This document shows, one piece after another, positions 37,385 to 47,356 of a stretch of 64,000 nucleotides of DNA. Made by a program: the position numbers and the translations under genes. The notes under the pieces are model-generated. The model did not search any database. It saw nothing but the letters and a program-made list of their open reading frames with translations, and was not told where the DNA came from. How positions within the stretch are numbered: position 1 is the first letter of the stretch; each line of letters starts with the position of its first letter. The stretch is taken from NCBI GenBank assembly GCA_018674175.1, contig JABHAT010000029.1, positions 91,825 through 155,824 on the forward strand. Direction: 5' to 3'. Origin of the DNA: Gammaproteobacteria bacterium. GTDB taxonomy: Bacteria; Pseudomonadota; Gammaproteobacteria; Poriferisulfidales; GCA-002705445.

Positions 37385-37777
37385 TTGAAACTAGGAATAT
37401 TAATTAATGAAGGGCCATATCAGCATCAAGCTTCAGATACAGCTCTTCAATACGTAAAAGCTGCTATTGAAAAAGGTCACGAAATTTATCGTGTATTTTT
37501 CTATAACGATGGTGTTAACAATGCAACAAGACTAGCAACGCCTCCTCAGGACGACAGAAATATTACAAAAGAGTGGTCTGCACTAGCAAAGAATCATGGT
37601 ATTGATTTAGTAGTATGTGTAGCAGCGGCTCAAAGAAGAGGAATTCTAGATAAAGGTGAGGCTGAAAGAAATGGAAAAGATTCGGATAATATCGAGGAAG
37701 GCTTTAGAATTTCTGGACTAGGACAGCTTGTTGAAGCTGGGATTCAATCTGACAGATTGATTACTTTTGGAGATTAG
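37385..37777 (+). CDS. dsrE: Sulfurtransferase subunit DsrE
   Basis: Part of the DsrE2F2H2 hexamer that passes persulfide sulfur to DsrC. The 130-aa protein carries the sulfur-binding cysteine at position 78 (DLVVCVAAAQRRG), the same number as in A. vinosum DsrE. Start is TTG behind AGAGGAG. Presence of dsrE/F/H distinguishes sulfur-oxidising from sulfate-reducing dsr loci. Confidence 0.95.
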   Translation: MKLGILINEGPYQHQASDTALQYVKAAIEKGHEIYRVFFYNDGVNNATRLATPPQDDRNITKEWSALAKNHGIDLVVCVAAAQRRGILDKGEAERNGKDSDNIEEGFRISGLGQLVEAGIQSDRLITFGD

Positions 37778-37781
37778 GTTA

Positions 37782-38198
37782 ATGAGTGAAGATGCAATTA
37801 TAAAAAAATTCATGTATGTAAATAGAAAAAGTCCTTACGGAACAATTTATGCTCTTGAATCTTTAGAAGTTGTTTTAATAACAGCCGCTTTTGACCAAGA
37901 AGTAAGTTTAACTTTTACAGATGATGGTGTTTACCAGTTAATGAAAGATCAGAAGACAGATGGCATTGGAATGAAAAACTTTTCTTCAACATATGCTGCT
38001 TTAGGTGACTATGAGATTAAGAAAATTTTTATTGATAAAGAGTCTTTAGAGGAAAGAGGTTTAGTATTATCAGATTTACAAGAATTAGTATGGGAAGATG
38101 AAGACGAAGATTATGCTGAAAAAAGTTCTATAAATTTAGTTTCGAGAGCAGATCTTTCAAAAATTATGAATGAGCAAGATATTGTTATGAGTTTTTAA
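37782..38198 (+). CDS. dsrF: DsrF, subunit of the DsrEFH sulfurtransferase
   Basis: Structural subunit of DsrEFH. The protein is 138 aa from the ATG at 37782, which follows the dsrE stop by 4 bases; an in-frame ATG 15 bases upstream would overlap dsrE. The DsrE/F-like fold is indicated by IYALESLEVVLITAAFDQEVSLTF-type strands. No cysteine is present, consistent with a non-catalytic role. Confidence 0.93.
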   Translation: MSEDAIIKKFMYVNRKSPYGTIYALESLEVVLITAAFDQEVSLTFTDDGVYQLMKDQKTDGIGMKNFSSTYAALGDYEIKKIFIDKESLEERGLVLSDLQELVWEDEDEDYAEKSSINLVSRADLSKIMNEQDIVMSF

Positions 38199-38210
38199 TA
38201 AGGAATAATT

Positions 38211-38519
38211 ATGAATATGTTACATACAGTAAATAAGTCGCCATTTGAGAATTCCTCAGTTACATCTTGTATTTCAATGTGCGCAAAAGACAACAGTATT
38301 TTATTTATTGAAGATGCGGTTATATCTGTAATGAAAGCTACAAAATTTACAGAAATGATAGAGAGCTCTTTGAAAGATTTTAATATGTACGCTTTAAAGC
38401 CTGATTTAGAGGCAAGAGGTTTATCTTTAGATAATGTTATAGAGGGAGTCAAGATTGTTGGGTATGAAGAGTTTGTTGATCTAACCACTGAACATGATTC
38501 AGTACAATCCTGGCTGTAG
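38211..38519 (+). CDS. dsrH: DsrH, subunit of the DsrEFH sulfurtransferase
   Basis: A 102-aa TusB/DsrH-family protein starting MNMLHTVNKSPF. Cys20 corresponds to the conserved Cys20 of A. vinosum DsrH. C-terminal LARGLSLDN-like and GYEEFVDLT segments are typical. It lies 12 bases after dsrF. A run of ten T follows its stop. Confidence 0.93.
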   Translation: MNMLHTVNKSPFENSSVTSCISMCAKDNSILFIEDAVISVMKATKFTEMIESSLKDFNMYALKPDLEARGLSLDNVIEGVKIVGYEEFVDLTTEHDSVQSWL

Positions 38520-38547
38520 AATTTTTTTTTAATAATCGGAGGTTGAT

Positions 38548-38880
38548 GTGTCATTAGAAGTTAACGGAAAAAGTTATGAAGTAGATGAAGAAGGATATCT
38601 AGCAGACCTAAATACATGGGATACTGATGTTGCTGAGGCTATGGCAGTAGCTGATGGAGCTCCACTAGATACATCTCATTGGGAAGTAATCAATTTTCTT
38701 CGTGAGTATTATGAAGAATATCAAATTGCTCCTGCTGTAAGAGTTCTTACAAAACAAATTGGTAAAAGATTGGGCAAAGAAAAAGGGAACAGTAAGTATT
38801 TATATGAGTTATTTCCATATGGTCCTGCCAAACAAGCATGTAAGTATGCTGGTTTGCCGAAGCCAACAGGTTGCGTATAA
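38548..38880 (+). CDS. dsrC: DsrC, sulfur carrier protein
   Basis: Carries sulfur between DsrEFH, DsrAB and the DsrMKJOP complex. The 110-aa protein has both functional cysteines on the flexible arm, C98 and the penultimate C109 (PTGCV). GTG start, with CGGAGG 5 bases before; an overlapping ATG at 38546 runs into a stop after three codons. Contrast the cysteine-less homologue at 32661. Confidence 0.97.
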   Translation: MSLEVNGKSYEVDEEGYLADLNTWDTDVAEAMAVADGAPLDTSHWEVINFLREYYEEYQIAPAVRVLTKQIGKRLGKEKGNSKYLYELFPYGPAKQACKYAGLPKPTGCV

Positions 38881-38910
38881 ATTATTTGCTGGAGTGGAGT
38901 AGAGTAAAAA

Positions 38911-39648
38911 ATGCAGATATCAATTTTAAGTTTCACAGTTGCTGCTATATTTTATTTAGCTTTTTTTGTATTCGCTTATGGGTTGATAAGCAAAATATTA
39001 CAATATAAGAATACACCAGCTCCATTAAAAATACCTACGATGCCTGCACCTACAACCCAAGCAGGTGTTGTTTTTAGAATGTCTAAAGAAGTAGTTTTTT
39101 TTGAAAGTCTCTTTAAATCCAGCAAAGTAACATGGTTATTTGGATGGCTTTTTCATTTTGGTTTATTTCTAGATATGCTTAGACATCTTCGATATTTTAT
39201 TGACCCTATTTGGTTTTGGGTTTTAATAATACAGCCATTTGGTAAATATGGATCAATACTAATGTTTATAGGTTTAGCTGGATTATTAACTAGAAGAATA
39301 ATAGTTGATAGAGTCAGGTATATCTCTTCACCATCAGATCATTTGATGCTTGTATTGCTTTTGTCTATAACAACAACTGGTATGGCAATGAGTTTCTATT
39401 TAGGAGCAGATGTTATTAGCGTTAAATCTTTTTTTATAGGGCTAATGACTTTTAATATTCAAAATATTCCATCTGATCCTGTTTTAGTTTCCCATTTATT
39501 AATGGTTGCATCATTAATGATTATTTTCCCCTACAGTAAATTACTTCATGCACCAGGTTTATTTTTTAGTCCATCAAGAAATCAGGTTGATAATGCTAGG
39601 GAAAAAAGGCATGTTGCTAAGTGGGCAGAAGATCTAGAAAAAAATTAA
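38911..39648 (+). CDS. dsrM: DsrM, membrane cytochrome b subunit
   Basis: Quinone-interacting NarI-like cytochrome b of the DsrMKJOP complex. The 245-aa protein has about five membrane segments and haem-ligand-type histidines in WLFHFGLFLDMLRHLRYF and later in SHLLM. Usual DsrM in sulfur oxidisers is of similar length. Confidence 0.94.
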   Translation: MQISILSFTVAAIFYLAFFVFAYGLISKILQYKNTPAPLKIPTMPAPTTQAGVVFRMSKEVVFFESLFKSSKVTWLFGWLFHFGLFLDMLRHLRYFIDPIWFWVLIIQPFGKYGSILMFIGLAGLLTRRIIVDRVRYISSPSDHLMLVLLLSITTTGMAMSFYLGADVISVKSFFIGLMTFNIQNIPSDPVLVSHLLMVASLMIIFPYSKLLHAPGLFFSPSRNQVDNAREKRHVAKWAEDLEKN

Positions 39649-39671
39649 ATTAATTTAATCGAAGGATAGTT

Positions 39672-41228
39672 ATGGCAGATAAGAAATTTGAAACACCTGA
39701 ATTAAGAGAATACCCGATTATTCCTAAACTACAGAAAGATGTGATGGCTCATAGTCAACCTTTCATTGCTAAAGACTCTCATAATGAGCCTTTAGGTTTT
39801 CCTGGTGAGCTTGTAGAGGATTGGCATGATGTTGCTATAAAAAAAATGGGTGATCTTCAGAGTAAGTATAGAGGTCTGCAAGTATATTTAGACTCTTGTG
39901 TTAAATGTGGAGCATGTACAGATAAATGTCATTACTACGTAGGAACGACTGATCCAAAAAATATGCCTGTAGCTAGGCAAGATTTATATAGAAAAGTTTA
40001 TAGAAGATATTTTACATTTGCAGGAAAGTATTTTCCAAAGTTAGTGGGCGCAACAGACTTAACAAAAGATGTTTTAGATGACTGGTATTCTTATTTCCAC
40101 CAATGCTCTCAATGTAGAAGATGTTCTGTTTATTGCCCGTACGGAATTGATACAGCAGAAATTTCAATGGCAGCAAGAGAAGTAATGGACACTATCGGTG
40201 TAGGTCAAAAATACTGTAACGAAATTATAAGTAAAGTTCATAAAATAGGGAATAATTTAGGCTTACCCGGACCAGCGCTTCTAGACACTCTAGAGGGACT
40301 TGAGGAAGATGTAGAAGAAGAAACTGGTGTCGAAGTAAAATTTCCATTAGATGTTAAAGGTGCAGATGTACTTTTAATAACGCCTTCAGCAGATTTTTTC
40401 GCAGAGCCACATGTTGATGGTTTAATAGGATATGCAAAAGTTTTCCATGAAGCAGGAATTTCTTGGACAGTAAGTTCCCATGCAAGTGAAGCTGCTAATT
40501 TTGGTATGTTTATTGGAAGCTATGAAAATATGAGAAAGCTTGCAATGAGAATTAGAGAAGCAGCATTAGAATTAGGGGTTAAGAGGATCGTATTTGGTGA
40601 ATGTGGGCATGCATGGAGAGTAGCATATAGTTTTTTAAATACTTTAGCCGGCCCTTGGGATTTTTTAGACCAAAATTATCCAATTCCACAACATATATGT
40701 GAAGTTACTTATGGGTTAATACAAGATAATAAATTAAAGTTTAATAAGTCATTAAATGATGACATGGTTTTAACATATCATGACTCTTGTAACGTAGCTC
40801 GAGCTTCACGAATGGGCGACAAAGCTGGCGGACAGTTTTTGATTCCCAGAGAAGTAATTAAAGCCACTTGTAATAACTTTCACGACATGTCGAAAGATAC
40901 AATTAAAGAAGGTACTTTCTGTTGCGGAGGTGGAGGTGGTCTCTTAACAGATGATTTAATGGAATTGAGAGTAAAAGGAGCACTTCCAAGAATGGAAGCA
41001 TTGAGGAAGGTAGTAGAAGATCATGGTGTGACCCATATGGCAGCAATATGCGCAATATGCAAAAGCCAATTTGCTAAAGTTTTTCCATATTATGACTTTT
41101 CTATGGATCAAATAGTGAGCGTTCATCAGCTAGTTAGTAATGCAATAATTCTAACCGGCCAAAGAGATGAAAATGATCAAAATGACGATGAAAACCACCC
41201 ACAACAGGATATAGATGAAGCAGCATAG
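39672..41228 (+). CDS. dsrK: DsrK, HdrD-like iron-sulfur subunit
   Basis: Catalytic cytoplasmic subunit thought to oxidise or reduce the DsrC trisulfide/disulfide. The 518-aa protein has two [4Fe-4S] motifs, C76-x2-C79-x2-C82-x3-C86 and a second CSQCRRCSVYC near 150, and two CCG-type domains, including FCCGGGGG near residue 418, for the noncubane cluster. The C-terminal tail is acidic and Asp/Asn-rich. Confidence 0.96.
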   Translation: MADKKFETPELREYPIIPKLQKDVMAHSQPFIAKDSHNEPLGFPGELVEDWHDVAIKKMGDLQSKYRGLQVYLDSCVKCGACTDKCHYYVGTTDPKNMPVARQDLYRKVYRRYFTFAGKYFPKLVGATDLTKDVLDDWYSYFHQCSQCRRCSVYCPYGIDTAEISMAAREVMDTIGVGQKYCNEIISKVHKIGNNLGLPGPALLDTLEGLEEDVEEETGVEVKFPLDVKGADVLLITPSADFFAEPHVDGLIGYAKVFHEAGISWTVSSHASEAANFGMFIGSYENMRKLAMRIREAALELGVKRIVFGECGHAWRVAYSFLNTLAGPWDFLDQNYPIPQHICEVTYGLIQDNKLKFNKSLNDDMVLTYHDSCNVARASRMGDKAGGQFLIPREVIKATCNNFHDMSKDTIKEGTFCCGGGGGLLTDDLMELRVKGALPRMEALRKVVEDHGVTHMAAICAICKSQFAKVFPYYDFSMDQIVSVHQLVSNAIILTGQRDENDQNDDENHPQQDIDEAA

Positions 41229-41262
41229 TGCTTTATAATTATTTGAAAGCAAGGAGAAGATT

Positions 41263-43230
41263 ATGTCAGCAAACAAAGATGCAATAGAAAAAAAGTTAAC
41301 CTTTAGGAAATACCAGGATGGTGTTCATACTTATCAAAATTTAGGTAATGACATCTTTGAGCAAGATAAATCTCATAAATGTCCGACATATGTTCATAGG
41401 ACTCCACCTTGCCAAGGAAGTTGTCCTTCTGGAGAAGATATAAGAGGCTGGCTAGATATCGTTAGAGGTATAGAAAAAGCACCTTCAGATATTGGCATGC
41501 AAGAATACGCATTTAGAAGATCTACAACAGCAAATCCATTTCCCTCGATGATGGGTAGAGTTTGCCCTGCACCATGTCAAGAAGGTTGCAATAGAAATGA
41601 TGTTGAAGATTATGTGGGAATTAATGGGGTTGAGCAATACATAGGTGATCAAGCAGTAGCCGAAGGTTTCTCATTTTCATGCACTAATGAAATGAGTGGA
41701 AAAAAAGTGGCGATTATTGGAGGCGGACCTGCAGGCATGTCTGCCGCATATCAGTTAAGAAAACTTGGACATGCAAGCGTTATATTTGAATCACATGATA
41801 AGCTTGGAGGGATGATGCGTTTTGGAATCCCAAGCTACAGAACACCTGATGCATATTTAGATCCTGAAATTCAAAGAATTCTAGATATGGGACACATCGA
41901 AGTTAAGTTGAACACTACAATTGGAAAGGATATATCTGCTGAAAGTATAGAGAAAGATTATGATGCAGTTCTTTGGGCAATTGGATGTTGGACAGGTAGA
42001 GATTTGCCCGTTCCAAATAGCGACGCTCCAAATTGTATTTCAGCGATTCAATATCTTGAAGCCTCTCGACAAAAAAGATTACATGTGACTGCAAAGAAAG
42101 TTGTTTGTATAGGTGGTGGTGATACATCAATTGATGTTGTCTGTTCATCAAGACGACTAGGTACACTTAAAGATGAGTTGTCAGAAGATATTAGGCCTGA
42201 AAATATATTAAAGAATGGTTCGAAGCACGACGAAAAACTTGCTGAAAAAAGAATACATAATGATGTAACTCTTACAACACTATTTAAGAAATCTGAAATG
42301 ACTGCTTCCGAACATGAAGTTCATGATGCTCAAAAAGAGGGTGTTCAAATTCTTGATGAAGTAATGCCTTTAGAGGTTTTATTGGATGAAAAGACAGGCA
42401 GAGCATATGCATTAAGAATGGCAAAATGTGAAATGAAGGAAGGAAGACCAGAGAAGATTGATGGTACAGAATTTGTTATTGAAGCTGACTTAATTGTTGC
42501 AGCAATTGGACAAAGTGGTGTATTGGATGGACTCGAAGAACTTAATAACGGAAAAAATTTAATAGATGCGGATAAAAACTACTCAGTTCCTGGTAAACCA
42601 GGTCACTTTGTTTGTGGAGATATTGTTAGACCACACCTATTGACTACAGCAATTGGCCAAGGCTCAATTGTTGCTGAAACTATTGATCAGTTTTTAGATC
42701 AAGTTGATTTAAAAGAATTAAAAAAACGACCAAAAGTTGATGTGCATCACTTTAATTTATTAGAAAAATTAAAAGAAACAGGTTTGCAGCCAGCAGAATA
42801 TGAGCCAGGCGCACATTGGGGAACAGATGAATTAGAATTTTCCGTACATAACTATGAAGATAGGTCTGCGCAAGAAATTATTAGTACTGAAAAAATGCAT
42901 TTAGCTCATTTCCCATTCACACCTAGAAATTTAAGAGAAGATGTTGGCCCAGAAGCTGAAAATATTTTAGGTAATTTTGACGAAAGATTAAAATGTTATA
43001 CCGAAGATCAAGCAGTGGAAGAGGCGGGAAGATGCATGAGTTGTGGGATGTGTTTTGAATGTGATAACTGTGTAATTTATTGTCCTCAGGATGCAGTATT
43101 TAGGGTTAAGAAAGATAAAAGTACTACGGGAAGATATGTAGATACTGATTATGCAAAATGTATTGGATGTCATATATGTGCTGATGTTTGCCCAACCGGT
43201 TATATTGATATGGCACTAGGTGATCATTAA
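41263..43230 (+). CDS. dsrL: DsrL, NAD(P)H:acceptor oxidoreductase
   Basis: Iron-sulfur flavoprotein that exchanges electrons between DsrAB and NAD(P). The 655-aa GltD-like protein has an N-terminal Cys cluster (PPCQGSCPSGED and GRVCPAPCQEGCN, about 48-110), the FAD motif GGGPAGMSAA near 152 and the NAD(P) motif GGGDTSID near 285. The C-terminus carries two ferredoxin clusters (CMSCGMCFECDNC and CIGCHICADVC). Required for sulfur-globule oxidation in A. vinosum. Confidence 0.96.
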   Translation: MSANKDAIEKKLTFRKYQDGVHTYQNLGNDIFEQDKSHKCPTYVHRTPPCQGSCPSGEDIRGWLDIVRGIEKAPSDIGMQEYAFRRSTTANPFPSMMGRVCPAPCQEGCNRNDVEDYVGINGVEQYIGDQAVAEGFSFSCTNEMSGKKVAIIGGGPAGMSAAYQLRKLGHASVIFESHDKLGGMMRFGIPSYRTPDAYLDPEIQRILDMGHIEVKLNTTIGKDISAESIEKDYDAVLWAIGCWTGRDLPVPNSDAPNCISAIQYLEASRQKRLHVTAKKVVCIGGGDTSIDVVCSSRRLGTLKDELSEDIRPENILKNGSKHDEKLAEKRIHNDVTLTTLFKKSEMTASEHEVHDAQKEGVQILDEVMPLEVLLDEKTGRAYALRMAKCEMKEGRPEKIDGTEFVIEADLIVAAIGQSGVLDGLEELNNGKNLIDADKNYSVPGKPGHFVCGDIVRPHLLTTAIGQGSIVAETIDQFLDQVDLKELKKRPKVDVHHFNLLEKLKETGLQPAEYEPGAHWGTDELEFSVHNYEDRSAQEIISTEKMHLAHFPFTPRNLREDVGPEAENILGNFDERLKCYTEDQAVEEAGRCMSCGMCFECDNCVIYCPQDAVFRVKKDKSTTGRYVDTDYAKCIGCHICADVCPTGYIDMALGDH

Positions 43231-43291
43231 TTCAGTTAAGTATAAAAAATTATATACGAAATAATATCTGAATTATGAGGAGAAGTTCAGT

Positions 43292-43693
43292 ATGTATAAA
43301 AAGTTATCTTTAAAGATTTTATTAACTTTTTTTTTAATCTTATTTAGTGGAGCATCTATAACGCATGAAAATATTCCACATAATATAGATAGATCAGTAG
43401 CTGATAAATGTGTAGAACCGACAGACATAATGCGGTCTCAGCACCATATATTTATTAAGCAGCAAAGTCATGACACCGTTGTTAAGGGTATAAGAACTCA
43501 AAAATATAGTTTAAACAACTGTATAAATTGTCATATTAAACCTTCTGCTAATGGTACCTATCCAAGTGTTAAGTCAGAAGAGCATTTTTGCTCAGGTTGC
43601 CATATAGCTGCAGCTGCACAAGTTGAGTGTTTCGATTGCCATGCATCAAAACCTTTCAAAAAAGTAGTAGAAAAAGTAAAGGACTCTGAATAA
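43292..43693 (+). CDS. dsrJ: DsrJ, periplasmic triheme cytochrome c
   Basis: The 133-aa protein has an N-terminal hydrophobic signal/anchor (about 6-24) and three CxxCH motifs at C77, C100 and C113. C40, ahead of the first motif, matches the unusual Cys haem ligand described for A. vinosum DsrJ. Part of DsrMKJOP, located on the periplasmic side. Confidence 0.94.
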   Translation: MYKKLSLKILLTFFLILFSGASITHENIPHNIDRSVADKCVEPTDIMRSQHHIFIKQQSHDTVVKGIRTQKYSLNNCINCHIKPSANGTYPSVKSEEHFCSGCHIAAAAQVECFDCHASKPFKKVVEKVKDSE

Positions 43694-44437
43694 ATGAAAA
43701 AATATGAAATAAAACTAGATAGAAGAGATTTTTTGAAAAGCTCTACTATGCTGGGAGTTTCGACAATTGCTCCTGGTGTCTTTTTTCAACAGCTTGCACA
43801 CGGTAGAGATTTAGATGAGCCAGCATCTTCAAAAATTAGATGGGGTATGCTTATTAACACAAATCAATGTACAGATGAATGTGATGCGTGTGTGACGGCT
43901 TGTAATGAAGAACATGGTATAGAGGATTTTGGGAGACCAACAACAGATACGCAGTGGATTAGAAAATTAACATTAACAAGTGAGACTACTGAGGAATCTA
44001 TAAATGTTCCAATGATGTGTCAGCATTGTGAAAATCCACCTTGTGTAGATGTGTGCCCTACTGGAGCGTCTTTTATTAGAGCAGATGGTATTGTTTTAGT
44101 TAACAAACATACATGCATAGGATGTAGATATTGTATGATGTCTTGCCCATATAAAGCTAGATCTTTTGTTCATGAAAATTTAGAGAATCAGTTGCCGCAT
44201 GCTCCTAGAGGAAAAGGTTGTGTTGAGAGTTGTAACTTATGTGTGCATAAAATAGATAATGGTGAAAATAATACTGCGTGTGCAGAGGCCTGTCAGAAAG
44301 ATGGACATCAAGCAATTTTGTTTGGAGATTTAAATGATGTTGAAAGTGATATATCTAAGCAACTAAAAAAATATGAATCCAAAGAAGTAAGAAGTGATCT
44401 TGGGTTAAATACAGCTGTAAGATATAGAGGTATCTAG
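43694..44437 (+). CDS. dsrO: DsrO, periplasmic ferredoxin-like subunit
   Basis: The 247-aa protein begins with a Tat signal (R10-R11-D-F-L-K) and a hydrophobic stretch ending near HGRD. It then shows Cys-rich [4Fe-4S] motifs CTDECDACVTAC, CQHCENPPCVDVC and CIGCRYCMMSC, and a fourth group further on. Its start abuts the dsrJ stop. Confidence 0.95.
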   Translation: MKKYEIKLDRRDFLKSSTMLGVSTIAPGVFFQQLAHGRDLDEPASSKIRWGMLINTNQCTDECDACVTACNEEHGIEDFGRPTTDTQWIRKLTLTSETTEESINVPMMCQHCENPPCVDVCPTGASFIRADGIVLVNKHTCIGCRYCMMSCPYKARSFVHENLENQLPHAPRGKGCVESCNLCVHKIDNGENNTACAEACQKDGHQAILFGDLNDVESDISKQLKKYESKEVRSDLGLNTAVRYRGI

Positions 44438-44440
44438 ATT

Positions 44441-45664
44441 ATGCGAGATAAAACAGACTATATAATCATAGAGTTTTCCAAGGCAGTATTTTTTTTTGGA
44501 GTTGTGGTTTTAAGTTTTATAGCGTTAGGTTTTTATTCATTTTTAACACTCGAGCATGAAGGTCATTGGCTTACTGGGATGAATAACCAAGTTGTATGGG
44601 GCTTACCTCATGTTTTTGCAATATTTTTAATAATTGCTGCGTCTGGTATATTAAATATAGCCTCCATTTCCTCTGTTTTCAATATTAAGATTTATAAACC
44701 TTTGGGAAGGCTTTCTGCATTATTAGCAATTTGTTTGTTGACAGGTGGACTAATGGTACTTGTTTTAGATCTAGGAAGACCGGATCGCCTAATAGTAGCA
44801 ATGACAACATTTAATTTTAAATCTATTTTTGCATGGAATATTTTCTTATATAGTGGGTTTATGGCAGTTATAGCGCTATATCTCTGGATGATGTTTGAGG
44901 CAAGATATAATAAATTTGTTGGCAAGGTCGGAACATTTGCTTTTATTTGGAGAATAACATTAACAACAGGCACAGGATCAATATTTGCTTTTTTAGTTGC
45001 TAAAGAAGCTTATGGTGCTTTAGCTGCACCACTATTTATTGCTTTATCTCTTCTTATGGGGACAGCAATTTTCTACAGTATATTATATTGGATGGATAAA
45101 GGTTTGGATGTGCCACTAGGATCAGAAATTATAGCTAGATTTAGAAGGCTTTTAATATATTTTATATTTACAGTTTTTTATATAACTATCTTATCTCACT
45201 TAACAAGTTTGTATGTTACAAAAAATCATGATTTTGAATTTTTCTTATTATTTTCAGATAATATATATACGTTATTATTTTGGGTATGTCAGATTGGTAT
45301 TGGTACAATTTTACCTTTATTTATTTTATATAATAAAAAATTATCAATATCTCCGCTAGGAATATTATTAGCGTCACTACTAGTAATTTTTGGTGGTTTT
45401 ACAATGTTATATATTATTATTATATCTGGACAAGCGTATCCTTTAGACTTATTTCCCGGATACACAGAAAACAGTTCATTTTATGATGGGGCAATAGCTT
45501 CATACACACCAAGTATTTATGAGATTATGCTTGGCCTAGGTGGAGTAGGTATATCTGCAGCCATTTACATATTTGCAATAATGATACTTGATTTCACGCC
45601 AAAAAATCTTGATGACGAACATACTTTATATTCTAATAATAAAGAAAAAATTAAGACGGAATGA
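44441..45664 (+). CDS. dsrP: DsrP, NrfD-like membrane subunit
   Basis: The 407-aa NrfD/PsrC-family protein has about ten membrane segments and the conserved LDLGRPDRL motif near residue 110. It connects DsrO with the quinone pool. The stop overlaps the dsrN ATG (ATGA). Confidence 0.94.
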   Translation: MRDKTDYIIIEFSKAVFFFGVVVLSFIALGFYSFLTLEHEGHWLTGMNNQVVWGLPHVFAIFLIIAASGILNIASISSVFNIKIYKPLGRLSALLAICLLTGGLMVLVLDLGRPDRLIVAMTTFNFKSIFAWNIFLYSGFMAVIALYLWMMFEARYNKFVGKVGTFAFIWRITLTTGTGSIFAFLVAKEAYGALAAPLFIALSLLMGTAIFYSILYWMDKGLDVPLGSEIIARFRRLLIYFIFTVFYITILSHLTSLYVTKNHDFEFFLLFSDNIYTLLFWVCQIGIGTILPLFILYNKKLSISPLGILLASLLVIFGGFTMLYIIIISGQAYPLDLFPGYTENSSFYDGAIASYTPSIYEIMLGLGGVGISAAIYIFAIMILDFTPKNLDDEHTLYSNNKEKIKTE

Positions 45665-47049
45665 AAAATAGCACAAGTAGAAGTATATATATATCTGCAG
45701 CCCACAAATCATCTGGGAAAACAATAGTATCACTAGGTCTATCAAGAATATTATCTAATTTAAATCAAGATATTCAAACTTTTAAAAAAGGTCCAGACTA
45801 TATTGATATGGGTTGGCTTTCATTAGCGTCAAAAAAAAGTAGTTATAATTTAGATTTCAATACTCAAACAAAAAAAGAAATTAACAATTTTTACGATCAA
45901 AAAAAATCTACTATAAATATAATAGAAGGTAATAAGGGATTATATGACGGTATAAGTGTATCTGGAATAGATGATAATGCGGCAATGTCGATGTTATTAA
46001 ATGCTCCAGTAATATTAGTAATAGACACTGAAGGTATAACTCGTGGTATAGCACCTTTATTACAGGGTTATATAAATTTTGAAAAAAAATGCAATATTAA
46101 GGGCGTAATACTAAATAAAGTAAAAACTGAAAGGCATGAAAATAAATTAATTAATGCCGTAAAAGAGTATACAAATTTAGAAATATTGGGATCAATAAGA
46201 AAAAGTAAAGATTTAGAAATATCGGAAAGACATTTAGGGTTAATTCCTGTTAATGAAAAAAAAATAGCCAATAAAAAAATTGAACAAATATCAAGAATTA
46301 TAAATGACTCAATAGACCAAAAAAAATTTAATAAAATTGGAATAAACTTTAAAAAAAATAAATTAAGTAAGAAAGATGTAAAAAAAGCAAATTTTTTAAC
46401 AAATAAGAAAAAATTAAAATTAGGTGTGTTTTATGATAAATCTTTTGGGTTTTATTACCCTGACGATATAGAGAATTTTGAAAAATACGGGGCTGAAATT
46501 ATACAAATAAATTCTATTAAAAATAAAAAATTACCAAAAGTTGATGCATTATTTATTGGTGGTGGATTCCCAGAAACTAATGCCCCAGTAATAAAAAAAA
46601 ATAAGAATCTAATGAAAAATGTTAAAGATTTTATTGAATCAGGAAAACCATGCTATGCAGAATGCGGAGGACTTATGTATCTTTCTGAAAGTATAAATTA
46701 CGATAATAAAAAACATAAGATGGTTGGAGTTATCCCAGGAAATATTATTATGGATAAAAAGCCAGTTGGTAGAGGATATGTAAAATTAAAAATTAATAAA
46801 AATCATTTGTGGGGAATGAAGAATAATAGCAGTATTAGTGCTCATGAATTTCATCACGCAAGATTATTATTAAATAAAAATTCTAAAAATTATGCTTATA
46901 ATATAACACGAGGCTTTGGGATAAATGGTATATCTGATGGCTTTCAGTATAAAAACTTATTAGCAAATTTTTCACATCTAAGGCATACTAAAAACTGTCC
47001 TTGGATAAAATATTTTATAAATTTTATCGAAGAGAGTAAAAATGATTAA
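45661..47049 (+). CDS. dsrN: DsrN, siroheme amidase (CbiA/CobB family)
   Basis: ATP- and glutamine-dependent amidase proposed to make siro(heme)amide for DsrAB. The 462-aa CobB/CbiA-like protein has the P-loop AAHKSSGKT near the N-terminus and the DTEGITRGIAPLL segment. The glutamine amidotransferase nucleophile Cys is in AECGGLMYL near residue 340. AT-rich and Lys/Asn-rich like its neighbours. Overlaps dsrR by 8 bases. Confidence 0.93.
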   Translation: MKNSTSRSIYISAAHKSSGKTIVSLGLSRILSNLNQDIQTFKKGPDYIDMGWLSLASKKSSYNLDFNTQTKKEINNFYDQKKSTINIIEGNKGLYDGISVSGIDDNAAMSMLLNAPVILVIDTEGITRGIAPLLQGYINFEKKCNIKGVILNKVKTERHENKLINAVKEYTNLEILGSIRKSKDLEISERHLGLIPVNEKKIANKKIEQISRIINDSIDQKKFNKIGINFKKNKLSKKDVKKANFLTNKKKLKLGVFYDKSFGFYYPDDIENFEKYGAEIIQINSIKNKKLPKVDALFIGGGFPETNAPVIKKNKNLMKNVKDFIESGKPCYAECGGLMYLSESINYDNKKHKMVGVIPGNIIMDKKPVGRGYVKLKINKNHLWGMKNNSSISAHEFHHARLLLNKNSKNYAYNITRGFGINGISDGFQYKNLLANFSHLRHTKNCPWIKYFINFIEESKND

Positions 47050-47356
47050 CATAACAAAAGAAGCTCAAACAATTTTTAAGAAAGAAATTGACAAAGAAGA
47101 GAATAAGAATTTTAAATTAAGAATTGCGGTAATGAAAAAAGAAGGTAGTAATTTTCAATATGCACTTGGCTTTGATGATAATATTACTAGTAATGATAAA
47201 ATATTAAATGTTAATGAACTGGAAATAATTATATCAAATATATCTTTTGAAATGTGCGATGGAATGACTATTGATTATGTAGAGTTGGAGAAAAATCAAT
47301 TTAATTTTATTTTTCTAAACCCAAAAGATCCAAATTATGTCGAGCCAAAAGAATAA
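47042..47356 (+). CDS. dsrR: DsrR, A-type carrier-like protein
   Basis: The 104-aa IscA/A-type scaffold homologue has lost the three iron-sulfur cysteines; the C-terminal CGCG-type end reads NFIFLNPKDP, and only one Cys (EMCDG) is present. This is the known DsrR feature; in A. vinosum it affects dsr expression post-transcriptionally. Last recognisable dsr gene; dsrS is not present. Confidence 0.9.
   Translation: MINITKEAQTIFKKEIDKEENKNFKLRIAVMKKEGSNFQYALGFDDNITSNDKILNVNELEIIISNISFEMCDGMTIDYVELEKNQFNFIFLNPKDPNYVEPKE

Noticed and set aside
38521..38530. Ten-T run between dsrH and dsrC as a terminator
   Set aside because: Only a three-pair CAG/CTG stem precedes it; long A/T runs are common throughout this AT-rich window.
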